Shown one piece after another: positions 10,321 through 19,638 of a stretch of DNA of 64,000 nucleotides (the first letter of the stretch is position 1; the number at the start of each line of letters is the position of its first letter). Both the position numbers and the translations under genes were made by a program. Under the pieces are notes generated by a model. It made no database searches and was not told where the DNA came from. It saw only the letters and a program-made list of their open reading frames with translations. Origin of the DNA: Gracilaria domingensis (Eukaryota > Rhodophyta > Florideophyceae > Gracilariales > Gracilariaceae); NCBI GenBank assembly GCA_022539475.1, contig VCMS01000011.1:62001-126000 (forward strand). Reading direction: 5' to 3'.

Positions 10321-11239
10321 TGGTTTCTTCTTTGGAGAGAAACATAGGAAAGTCTATATCGTTTTCATGATTTTGGTGACATTCGTATAGAGCAAATTCG
10401 TATAGAGCACAGGAAACAAACAAGAGTTTGGAGCACTCTCTTTACGGCAAAAATGCATAACAAGCTATCGACGATGGTTTGTCACGTTTCGGCGAGGAAT
10501 ATAGAGATGGGCGTTCCCGATGCTGGTGACATAGCTAAACAGGGTAGGAATACAGATGCTCGTCCCATATCTTGAAATGATTGCATGTAAAATTGTTGAA
10601 GCAACGGTCACGGACAGGGATCGACAATAAGTGGCTTACGTTTGACTGGTTAAGCGAAGCCTGCTTTGCCCTTCTATATGTCTTAGGATTCTCTACCTCT
10701 GCGAAGCACTGCTATCGGTGACTTACCACGAACATCTGGCTGAGGTAAGAGGACTATACTTCTATCCCTCTTACCAATGTTCCTGCGCAATTGCGCGCAG
10801 TGCTCTGTGCTGATCGAAAGCAAAATTCGAGCAGCGTTCGTTTCTACCACGTTTTGGTTCAGCGCATCATGCATAAAAGCAATGAAATGTAAGTAGAGCT
10901 TCAACCTTTCCCTGACAAAGCTAAGCTTCAGGGAGAAGGTGAACCTCGTATCCCCTTTAGGTTAGTTATTCTCTTCAGTGCAACAGAGTGCTTGTCGTTG
11001 TCTTAGAAGGGCATCTATCAAACAAATAGCCAAACAGAAGTAAACGAACAGGAATGGTAAGATGTTGCAAGCCACAGAGAGATATGTACATCGCTCGACA
11101 AACTGGATGTGACTCAACAACCTACTAGGAACTGCGAATCTATGCGTCGCAAGCTGCAAACCCAGCTACAATTAGTTAATAGTGGGACGAAGTAACCGAA
11201 AAACAAGTGCAAAACAAGTGAAACCGTGGGACCATGTGC
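10321..11239. other. convergent intergenic stretch
   Basis: Lies between the 3' ends of two converging genes. A 15-base word ATTCGTATAGAGCA(A/C) is repeated in tandem at about 10382-10411. Minus frames at 10683-10904 and 10962-11159 could be joined only by guessing; the second has a hydrophobic stretch but no recognisable family. Confidence 0.5.
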
Positions 11240-13873
11240 TTATCGGCGCGGAGACGTACGCCGTTTAAGCAACGAAAGAACCTCCAAAACAGACGCAGGT
11301 GGACGCCCGTCGTTAACCATATCTCGGCAGGTCGATAGCGCGTACAGTTCGGCGATGTCCCTTGTTGTATCTCGGATTTCTTCAGTGGCTCCATACAACA
11401 CGGGTTCTTCGACAGCAGTCGCAACTTCCGAAGATGATGGCAATATCTTCCGTGTTACATCTACAACACTACGCTCAGCACCGCTAACAAAGTATAAGGT
11501 ATCGTCGCCTGTGTGAAGTTGTAGTCGCCTCACCATTGCATCAATACCTCTCTGACGAATGCCAGGACCAAGATACACTCCCACATGATCCGACACGATT
11601 CCTAACTTGTTAATATGAGAAGCTAGTGCTGACGAAGGAGTTAGCGACGCGAAGGCACGAGACCTCTCAGCAGGAGTTTGCAGCGGAAAAGCGCCCTCCA
11701 ATCTGAGCAAGACGTTTCTCTTTCCAGAACCCTTTCCATTCAGAGCATCAAGAACACTTTGTGCAGCCGTGGTTTCGTCATCATGCGAACCTGTGCGAAA
11801 CTCGACCATCGTTTCAAACGCAGGATCTGACTGTGCACAGACGTCCAATGAGTAGCGGCATTTCCATCTTCCAATTTGATAAACACGTGCACCCTTGCGT
11901 CTCGAAGAAATCGAAAGGTCATCGTCTAACAAAAAGCCACTGTTATCAACGTCGAAAAAGTCGGTGATTCGCGGCGTGGGTTCCTCTCGAGAGCCAGCGC
12001 TCCACGCTAGAAAGAGGGGTCGTTCATGAACAATGGCCAGTGCAAGAGCGGATGACATACCGAGTAACCGTTGGGGTACAGATCCGCCGACTTCTGCGAA
12101 GATTAGACCAGAAGGCGAACGAGACTTCAGAGACTTCCCCAACGCAGCAAGGGAACGAGCCAGCTCTGAACGTGAACGGTTGATTTCTGACAGCACGATC
12201 CAGGGGAAACCGTAAGTGTCGTGAAGCAGTCGGTTTGTACCTTCCTCCATTATCGAAGAACGTTGGTCTTGCGATAGTTGATCCAGAAGCGGGACAGGGG
12301 TACTATGAGCTCTTGCGGTTATGAAACGTGCATCCCGTGAGAATACATCGAATGTATAGACAGTCTTCTGTGTGGATGCAACTTCCTGCCAGCTAGAAAG
12401 TACTGACACAGCTTGACTGTTGAGCTCTGTTTCCATCGAAGGTCCCATAACAAGATGCTGGTTTGCAGACCGAAGATCGTCGCCGTGACTCATATGAGAC
12501 AAAGTAGCTGGCTGAATGTCAACGGCCACAAGCTGATCACCTTCTGGCGTACCATTGGCTTGCAAGCGTGCGTACAGATCGGAGTCATCCCAACCATAAG
12601 TGGTAATTCGCTCATCATAGCCATGAATTCGTGCAATGTGATCAGCACGAGCAAGGAAGACACCAGAAAGATGTTTTTGGTTTTCATCTGGAGCTCTTCT
12701 CCAATCATAGCGATAGAAGAAGGAGGACTGAGGAGCACTTCTTTGGAGTGGGTGCCGATCGAAAAAGCTTTGGCGGACCTCAGTGTCACAGTCCACCTTG
12801 AAAATCCACTCTCCAGTGGCAAGTGCGAAAGCAAGATTATACGCTCGGGACAAGACCCACTGACCTGGCTCCTTTACGGTAACAACGGCTACCTTCGGGC
12901 CAGCAGAGATTCTGACAACCTCTTCGAGGGGAACATGGTCTGGCGGTCTGGTACCCCAGTCAACAAGCAAAATGTCATCCTGGGGTCTGATGGCGTCCAA
13001 CCAGCCTGGCAAAGCTGTCTGCAAGAAGGCTGTGCGATCCCTGCAGGCAGCGACAAGTGTCACAGAGCCTTTCCTTCTTCTACTGCGAAGATGTTTGATG
13101 TGTTCGAGATTTACGTCCTTGAGCACTGGAGTTGGAGGCGCAGCAAGCGCATGTGCTAGAGAATCTGAAGACGGCCAATACTCGATGGGTGAGAGGCCTT
13201 TTTGAACGCGATCTACATTGATTTGGTGTGGTGAATTGGCGGGCGAGGCGGCGCGGCCCAGAAAGAAGCGCAGAGGTATGAAGATGAGCGTGAAGAGCAA
13301 AAGGAAGAGCAGGCTGAAGACTGCGAGGAGGCGGAGGCGGGCGTGGGGGATGCGGGAGGGATGCGCTCGGAGCAGAGCGGCAAGGGAGGAAGCCAGACGG
13401 TGGGGCAGCGCTAGGGAGGCGCGGGCGGATTTGGTTGAGGGGGAGAATGAAGCGGAGGAGGTCGGCGACTGGGGGAAGTAGGGCGATGAGTGGGAGTGAG
13501 AGAGGGAGGGAATGCGGGAGGAACGGCGAACGTGGGCCTTGGTGACGACACCGGGGACGAGGGCGGAGGAAGAGGCTGAGCGCGTAGCGCGGCGGGGGGC
13601 GGGGGAGGAGGGCTGCATTGGATGAGGGTGGTGGCCGCGAGGGGGGGAGAGGGAGGGGCGGGGGTCGCGGTGGATGGATGGGGGGAGGTTGGGGAAGGCG
13701 GGGAGCACCGCATGCATGGTTTGATGCACACGGGGGGTGGGCGGGGGACGGTTGAGCCGCACACGTGTGCCGTCAGCAGCGCCAGACGAAACGTCGTGCC
13801 GAGCGTTTGTTTGACGCGCTGCGACGTGCCGCCGTGCGCGCGCATGCTCCGCGCGGTGTAAGGTTTGTTGCAT
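11240..13873 (-). CDS. large Golgi protein: GT-A glycosyltransferase plus fucosyltransferase-like domain
   Basis: Up to 877 aa. A Pro/Ser/Arg-rich N-terminus precedes one signal-anchor helix (181-204). Residues about 268-450 form a GT-A domain: VTLVAACRDR start, RAYNLAFALATGEWIFKVDCD with DxD at 361-363, and GYDERITTYGWDDSDLYARL (418-437), the acceptor-side block of the galactosyltransferase (GT7C/GT27) type. After about residue 560 a second region (GLIFAEVGG...RLLGMSSALALAIVHERPLFLAW) resembles the opening of NodZ/O-fucosyltransferase-like GT-B proteins, as in the gene at 37223. Met53 (13717, ACCATGC context) is a likelier start than 13873; Met86 is also possible. Shares a C-rich divergent promoter with the LRR gene at 14084. 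A two-activity polysaccharide synthase is inferred. Confidence 0.8.
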   Translation of the reverse strand: MQQTLHRAEHARARRHVAARQTNARHDVSSGAADGTRVRLNRPPPTPRVHQTMHAVLPAFPNLPPSIHRDPRPSLSPPRGHHPHPMQPSSPAPRRATRSASSSALVPGVVTKAHVRRSSRIPSLSHSHSSPYFPQSPTSSASFSPSTKSARASLALPHRLASSLAALLRAHPSRIPHARLRLLAVFSLLFLLLFTLIFIPLRFFLGRAASPANSPHQINVDRVQKGLSPIEYWPSSDSLAHALAAPPTPVLKDVNLEHIKHLRSRRRKGSVTLVAACRDRTAFLQTALPGWLDAIRPQDDILLVDWGTRPPDHVPLEEVVRISAGPKVAVVTVKEPGQWVLSRAYNLAFALATGEWIFKVDCDTEVRQSFFDRHPLQRSAPQSSFFYRYDWRRAPDENQKHLSGVFLARADHIARIHGYDERITTYGWDDSDLYARLQANGTPEGDQLVAVDIQPATLSHMSHGDDLRSANQHLVMGPSMETELNSQAVSVLSSWQEVASTQKTVYTFDVFSRDARFITARAHSTPVPLLDQLSQDQRSSIMEEGTNRLLHDTYGFPWIVLSEINRSRSELARSLAALGKSLKSRSPSGLIFAEVGGSVPQRLLGMSSALALAIVHERPLFLAWSAGSREEPTPRITDFFDVDNSGFLLDDDLSISSRRKGARVYQIGRWKCRYSLDVCAQSDPAFETMVEFRTGSHDDETTAAQSVLDALNGKGSGKRNVLLRLEGAFPLQTPAERSRAFASLTPSSALASHINKLGIVSDHVGVYLGPGIRQRGIDAMVRRLQLHTGDDTLYFVSGAERSVVDVTRKILPSSSEVATAVEEPVLYGATEEIRDTTRDIAELYALSTCRDMVNDGRPPASVLEVLSLLKRRTSPRR

Positions 13874-14083
13874 TGGCCTCGCTCATCGATGTGGAACGTC
13901 GTCCACCCCGCCCCCCCCCTTCGCTCCTCCCCTTCCCAGCCCTTCTTCCCCACCTGCTCGCATGACTTCTACTTAACACTCCTGCACTTGCGCCCCTTCT
14001 TTTCACAATCCCCCTGTTCCCCGCGCCCCCTCCCCCTTCCTCGCCCTGCCTCCCGCCCCCGCCCCCTACCCCCCAAGGCGACC
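13718..14083. promoter_or_regulatory. C-rich divergent promoter
   Basis: About 366 bases between the likely starts of the two-domain glycosyltransferase (minus, 13717) and the LRR protein (plus, 14084). Strong strand asymmetry of C runs on the plus strand from about 13905 to 14075, and no TATA box. Similar in style to 26450-26700. Confidence 0.5.
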
Positions 14084-15292
14084 ATGGGCGCCTCAGCCAG
14101 CAAGAGCGCGTCTAAGAACGCCTCCGCGCCCGATACGGCGCAAAACTCCAACTCGGACGTCTCCGCCGTCGCTCCTGCCGACGATATTGTACCGGACCCT
14201 GCCCTGCTCGACGTCGAGCATGATGTAACAGCCCAGTCTCCCACAGAACCGCCCGCCGATTCCGCTTCGCACGCTGAGGTTCCTGGGAGGAAGAAGGTCG
14301 AGGACATCAAATTCCACAACCCTTTCGAGGACGACACTAATCAGACCGGCCTCAGCATCTACGAGATGCGCATCCAGGAGAGTTTCTATTCCACGCCGGA
14401 GCGTCCGAGGAGCAAGGCGTACGCAGCGGCGAAGGAGGCCGCAGCGGCGAAGAAGGCTGCCAGGGCCGAGCGCAAAGCGCAGCGCGCTCGGAAGAAAAGC
14501 AGTGCCAAAGTAGAGACTGAGGAGGAGCTTGTGCCCCACACTGTCAATTGGGCTATTCACAACACCAAGAAGCTGGGCGTACTTAACATGTCAAGGATGG
14601 ACCTTACTTCCATACCAGATGTCATATTTGAATCTATGCCCGGTACTCTGCGTATCATTAATATATCGTTTAATCGATTCGAGGCACTCGATCCGCGTTT
14701 GTGCGACTACGTCCTAGTGCAACGCCTTATTGCCAATGGCAACTTTCTTTCGTCTTTGCCATCCGCTATTTGTCGAATGACAGCCCTCAAGAAGCTCGAC
14801 CTTGCGAGGAACAAACTAACGTCCTTACCCGATGCGTTTGCCGGAATGCGCTATCTTGAGCACGTCGACCTCAGCGACAATCTTCTTAACGAGCTTCCGC
14901 CTTCTTTTGGTTCCTTGGACCTCACTACACTCAATTTGAGTCGAAATAAGTTTACCATCGCTCCGTTAGAGATCACTTCAATGGAAATGCTCCTCGACCT
15001 CGATATGAGCGACAATCAGCTCATCGCCGTACCAGACGAATACATGTCGCTACGCAGTCTCAGTGCGTTGACATTGGATGCAAACCGTATCACAGACTTT
15101 CCCAATACAATCCTACAGCTCTGCAAAGATCTTGTCACGTTGCGTTTGCGAGCAAATCCGATTAAGATGAGCGTTTTGGAGGCCAAGCCTGCGTACAGTG
15201 AATTTGCGGAACGTCGGCGGATCAGGTTTAGACGACAAATTGAAACTGGCAGCGTAGCCGTTGAAGACCTAAACCCTGCCGATACAAACTAA
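14084..15292 (+). CDS. N-myristoylated leucine-rich repeat protein, LRRC57-like
   Basis: 402 aa when started at ATG 14084 (ACCATGG context); the frame stays open to 13865 but that part reads as C-rich untranslated sequence. The protein begins MGASASKSASK, a good N-myristoylation site, then an acidic/Ala-rich linker with a basic Ala/Lys/Arg helix (about 108-145 of the mature frame). About eight LRRs of the LxxLxLxxNxLxxLP type follow (LKKLDLARNKLTSLPDAF, LEHVDLSDNLLNELPPSF). The C-terminal helix YSEFAERRRIRFRRQ corresponds to the end of animal/plant LRRC57, which is also myristoylated. Expected to be a membrane-attached scaffold. The long N-terminal extension is not in animal LRRC57. Confidence 0.85.
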   Translation: MGASASKSASKNASAPDTAQNSNSDVSAVAPADDIVPDPALLDVEHDVTAQSPTEPPADSASHAEVPGRKKVEDIKFHNPFEDDTNQTGLSIYEMRIQESFYSTPERPRSKAYAAAKEAAAAKKAARAERKAQRARKKSSAKVETEEELVPHTVNWAIHNTKKLGVLNMSRMDLTSIPDVIFESMPGTLRIINISFNRFEALDPRLCDYVLVQRLIANGNFLSSLPSAICRMTALKKLDLARNKLTSLPDAFAGMRYLEHVDLSDNLLNELPPSFGSLDLTTLNLSRNKFTIAPLEITSMEMLLDLDMSDNQLIAVPDEYMSLRSLSALTLDANRITDFPNTILQLCKDLVTLRLRANPIKMSVLEAKPAYSEFAERRRIRFRRQIETGSVAVEDLNPADTN

Positions 15293-15944
15293 TCTGACCA
15301 TTTTTCCACCACCTCTCCGTACTCGTTTCGGTTTCTATTTAATATCTTCACCCAAACCTTCCTACCTGTTCTGCTAACGTTCGCTACGTTTTTCTTTTCG
15401 TGTCACTGATGTGGGTTCCTGGTAATATCACTGATTGCGGTTTGCTGCCCTCGTGGTAAGGCCGCATCGACGTGTTCTTTAATTAGCTACACTGGCTCTC
15501 ACATGGGTTTTTGCTCTATGCTGTCCAACGATTTAACACATGCAGATGAAGCTTTCAATACTATCAGTTCGTCAGCTCAATCAATTACCAGTCAACTGGC
15601 CCTTCGTTCTCGAAGAAGATGACTCACTGATCCAAAGCGCCGCACCTAACTCAATGATACTGCGCCGTGATGGCGACGACAAACGTCACCGTGGCTTCAA
15701 ATAAGACTACAGTGTACCGTAAGTGGTCAGAGGTTCTGACAAAGAACGTCGATCAGATTTTCAGATAGAAACGCTACCTAGCGCGAGTTAAACGCTCGTA
15801 ATAGAATAGGATCCACTACATACGACCACCAGATACTAAAGGTAAACCGCCTAAATTATTCGCCCTGATTAATGGTAGCCTTCTATCCTTGGGTAACGTT
15901 AGCGGTGTTGACAGGCCTGGTGCGAAGAAACCTCATTTACTTAT
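15293..15944. other. convergent 3' flanks, nothing seen
   Basis: Between the LRR gene and the convergent ERG2 gene. No frame or repeat of note. Confidence 0.5.
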
Positions 15945-16678
15945 TCATGCTCTCATTTGCGTGAGTATCTGAGTGATTACCCCTCTCGCAGAAACAGCCA
16001 CAGTTTTCCATGCTGTTACAACATCCAGCGTGCTCGAGAAGCTGTCAGCAAACCCAAATGGCAACATTGATAGTATATTGCCCCTAGCGTATTCCAAGGC
16101 CCAAGAATCTGGCTTCATCAAATAATGCTTACAAGACCAACGTGGTAATAAATGCTGGTCTCCTGGTTTGAAAACTTGCTTCGCTAGAGAACCAGGCGAA
16201 GCTGCCCATTGCTCTCCTTGCAAAATGGTAAACCAATCATCTGCCATAAAGCGACCGCTGTGAAGGACTTCGTTAGTTCGTGAAAGCTAGGCAAAACTAA
16301 AGTGCCAATAACTTACGTATGACCAGAAGTTCCAACAGGGGTCCCAAATATTATGACATACTCCACTAACGATACATGCAGTACAAGCATACTGCCCATG
16401 GCCCCACCAGCATTGTTGAAAAGCCATGGTGGGTTGTCTAGAATGTACTTCGGATATGTGTCGCGCAATTGCTTGATCACATGATCGATTGTGGTCTCAA
16501 TTGTGCCATTAATGCTTTGAGAATATGATAAGGCCGTACGTGCTATATCGGCCATTGACTCGGGGGTAAACACTGGTTGAGGAGGTCGAAAATACAGCGC
16601 CAAAGACACGGAAACCAGCATTCCCGCCAGAGCCACCTTGCCCATCGGTAAGGGGGAATGAGCGGTCGTTGGCTTCAT
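15945..16678 (-). CDS. ERG2: C-8 sterol isomerase (ERG2 / sigma-1 receptor family), two exons
   Basis: Moves the C8(9) double bond of sterol intermediates to C7(8) in the ER membrane. Exon 1 is 16678-16317, the intron 16316-16258 (59 bases, GTAAGT donor, AACTAAC branch site, CACAG acceptor), exon 2 16257-15945; together 224 aa, the size of yeast Erg2 (222 aa). The splice joins ...GTSGHT to GRFMADDWFTIL, rebuilding the family block. Other landmarks are one N-terminal membrane helix (about 13-30), WLFNNAGGAMGSMLVLHVSL before the intron and ARGNILSMLPFGFADSFSST in exon 2. Neither exon alone would be recognised as a full enzyme. Family certain; gene symbol follows the fungal name. Confidence 0.93.
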
Positions 16679-17362
16679 GTTACGAAGCGTTGGACAAGTC
16701 GTTGCTTAATAATGAGAGGATAGCCGATGACGGCTTCTTGTAGTTGTTGATACTAGAGCAGAATATCGTGATATCGGGCGCTGTCAAGTTTGACTGCGCG
16801 TCAGAGCTGCCGCGCCGAATTTCCTTCATGTCCCGTCGCGGGACCGAGAAAGAGTAGACGAATCTGTGATGTCGTACAGTAGGAGCGTTGTATGATTGCG
16901 ATATGTGCCAGGAGACTACGGCTGTAGCGTTCTACCCCTGCAATGGACTGTAAGCTCTCCTGCTCGTACGTGTTTCTTCAACATAAGTTACAGTACAGGT
17001 AAACGCAAGACGAAAGCACGAAGCTTCGAAGTGTAGAAGGCTACAGGTCAAAACTGGGAACAGTTTCCAAGCACCGTAAGGAATAAACCTTGTAGAACAA
17101 CTTGTTCCACAGCCAAGACTCCATTTCTGTAGCGATCTAGAAGGCTTGAACGCGTCTACCAAGGGTAAGAACTTCGATGCCCTATTGAACACTTTCGTTA
17201 TCCTACTCCAGTTATTCCTGTACTTGTCTACAGTAAAATAACATTTCTCTCAGAGCCATTGACCGCAGCAAGCACTGACAAGTCCGCAAAGGGACGACTG
17301 TTTGTATTTCATCTGCAGCTTTGGGATCGAAAAGTACCTGTCTCTTTCAGGAACTACGCGAA
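16679..17362. other. intergenic, nothing firm
   Basis: Promoter side of ERG2 and 3' side of the Hip-like gene. An 86-codon minus frame at 16932-17192 has no support. Confidence 0.5.
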
Positions 17363-19033
17363 TTAATCAACTTCGTCAGCCAGATTGCTTGAGAAGCCTC
17401 CCATATCCCCAAGACCGCTGCCCGCCGTGGAGGTGCCGTTGCCAGTAGGAGGCACATCTGCCCCACCGGTTGTGGGATTGTTGCGAGCCCCGGCACCAGC
17501 TCCGGCACCAGCTCCGGCCCCCGGAGCACCGCCCATCATACCTTCCATCACAGCTTGTACCACAGGACCAACGTCCGGATCACTTATGTATTTGAGCACA
17601 CTTGATAAAGCCTTGTCAGGAGTAGAACCTTGAAGCTCCTGGAAAATGGTCACCAACTTTTCCCTCACCTCAGGTTTCTTCAGGTTTTCTTTCACGTCGC
17701 TGGACAGATTGAGTCCGTTTAGAAGTCCGTCTAGACCAGCCATTCCTCCAGGTATATCTTGAGGACTGGGCTTAAATTCTCTTTCTGTCGTCTCCTTCGC
17801 CTTTTCTTCCTCATACCTCTTGACAGCCTCCTGTCGCCTTCTCTCTCGCTCTTTCTTTTCCTTTGCGGCGACTAGATCTCTCTTCTTTGCATCTCTCTTC
17901 AACCTCAGCTCCCGGATCTGGTTCCACCGCATCTCCACCTCAGTCTCTACTCGTCCTGCTTCCTCATCGTAGTCCAATGCGTTACCCTTCTGCAAATCTT
18001 TCGCGGCAAGCTCCCACTCCCCTACTAAGGCGTATGCCTTACCCCTTGTCTTAAGAGCCTTCGCCGAACTATCGTTCTCCCTGAGTGCGATTTCACAATC
18101 ACGGATTGCAGCATATGGGCGCTTCAAATGCAACAAAACCTCTGCCCTCTTCGCCAATGACAATGTCGAAGGCTTTAAACCCATTAGTGTGTTATATTTT
18201 TCCAACGCTGCATTCCAATCCTTGGCGGCTGCCAGTTGGGCAGCTTCTTGTTTCAGTTCTATCATGCTGTCTAGATCGGATTCAGAAAGCTCCGCATGTA
18301 TATCACCCAACGGTAAGTCTTCCGGGCTTCCATCACGATCCTCAACCGGTAGCACACCTGCGTCTCTGTTGAACTCTTCGATCAAGGCCTTTTCCTCAAG
18401 AACTGCTTGTTCGTCATCATCTTCAAGATCCGCTTCATCCTGCTTATCAGGAGTTTCCCGTTTAGCCTCAGTCTCTTGCTCTTCGGTTGGCTCGGTTGAC
18501 TCAACTGGCTCGGATGACTCATTTGGTTCGGCTCCCGCTTTTCCGCTCCCATCTGCAGTGCTTTCGGCCGCCTTCTTGATCATGCTCTCCAGTTTTTTTG
18601 GATCAGCTCCCATAAACGAGTCAACTTCAGCGCCGTTCTTAAACATGCGGAACGTGGGCATGGCGGAGATGTTCATCTCCCTCGCCAGATCCATTGCTTG
18701 GTCTACATCAAACCTTACAAAAACTACGCGGCCCTCGTACTCCACTGCGAGGCGGTCATATGTAGGTGAAATGGCTCGACATGGACCGCACCATGTCGCA
18801 AACGCGTCCACCACAACAGGAGTGCTGCCAGCTTCGGCAAGGAGAGCGTTCCATGAAGAAAGGCTACAGACAGTTCGAACCACTTCTTGTTTCGATTCAG
18901 GACATGGCAGTTCCGCATTCAACGACACTAGGAACGAACGAAGAAAAGCAAGGCGAGAGTCATGGACTTCGGAAGGATTTTGACGAAGATAGGAGACTAG
19001 GCGCTCCGCACCCTGGATCGAGGCATCATCCAT
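17363..19033 (-). CDS. Hip-like (ST13) co-chaperone with internal thioredoxin domain
   Basis: 556 aa. Residues 1-45 match the Hip dimerisation domain (QNPSEVHDSRLAFLRSFL against the Hip pattern). Residues about 52-150 are a full thioredoxin fold with WCGPC at 81-85 and the cis-proline loop SAMPTFRMFK. An acidic Glu/Asp-rich linker follows (about 165-225), then three TPRs (about 258-355, e.g. DWNAALEKYNTLMGLKPS), a basic charged helix, a STI1/DP domain (about 430-500, ENLKKPEVREKLVTIFQEL) and a GAGAGA/Asn-rich tail. Hip binds the Hsp70 ATPase domain and holds the ADP state. Plant TDX is also a Hip-thioredoxin fusion, but with Trx at the C-terminus. Likely a cytosolic redox-active Hsp70 co-chaperone. 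Confidence 0.92.
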   Translation of the reverse strand: MDDASIQGAERLVSYLRQNPSEVHDSRLAFLRSFLVSLNAELPCPESKQEVVRTVCSLSSWNALLAEAGSTPVVVDAFATWCGPCRAISPTYDRLAVEYEGRVVFVRFDVDQAMDLAREMNISAMPTFRMFKNGAEVDSFMGADPKKLESMIKKAAESTADGSGKAGAEPNESSEPVESTEPTEEQETEAKRETPDKQDEADLEDDDEQAVLEEKALIEEFNRDAGVLPVEDRDGSPEDLPLGDIHAELSESDLDSMIELKQEAAQLAAAKDWNAALEKYNTLMGLKPSTLSLAKRAEVLLHLKRPYAAIRDCEIALRENDSSAKALKTRGKAYALVGEWELAAKDLQKGNALDYDEEAGRVETEVEMRWNQIRELRLKRDAKKRDLVAAKEKKERERRRQEAVKRYEEEKAKETTEREFKPSPQDIPGGMAGLDGLLNGLNLSSDVKENLKKPEVREKLVTIFQELQGSTPDKALSSVLKYISDPDVGPVVQAVMEGMMGGAPGAGAGAGAGAGARNNPTTGGADVPPTGNGTSTAGSGLGDMGGFSSNLADEVD

Positions 19034-19638
19034 GATGAGCAGTTACGACGATCACTATCTTCTTCGAAAGTGCAAGACTATGTGCTCAGAATGAGAAACT
19101 TGCGGGCCGCTGATCAGTTCGTGAGGAAGCTCCTTCGTGTTTGTACGGCGGATGTGGTTCAAGATCAGAGAAGGCGGAGGTTAAATGCGATACGAGAGTA
19201 GTTACCAAGGGTAGACGGTCCAATGGCTCCCGAGCCAACACGGAGATTGGGCCCGAAAAAAAACGTTTCAGATGTTTCCAGATATTTCTGCCCACGCAAA
19301 AAGATGATTCTTTACAGGTATTAGATTCGTTGCGAGAACATGTCGAACAAGAGGGCCATCCTTGCTAACCTTCCTTCTCTACGGCTCTTTGAGTTGTGTT
19401 TAACGAAGGCATCAAATCTCAATGATCGAAGGTGCCCAATTTCGTCGACGTTACATGTAAGGAGAAAACTCACGCAAGTGGTTTGCTACAGCTTTGCTGC
19501 ACGATGTAACCTCAAAAAAGGATCCATTGCTCACCATACGGTTCAGAATAAGAGATGCAACTACGGTTTCTGTGGTTTACTTCTGAGTTGCAATCCGGAT
19601 TGCCGAGCTATTAAGGATAAGAATTCCAACTAAGGTTT
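19034..19638. other. intergenic, nothing firm
   Basis: Upstream of the Hip-like gene and at the 3' end of the giant coiled-coil gene. A 97-codon plus frame (19340-19633) has ordinary random composition. Confidence 0.5.

Noticed and set aside
13411-13953. 180-codon Pro-rich minus frame
   Set aside because: Overlaps the N-terminus and promoter of the two-domain glycosyltransferase; pure low complexity.
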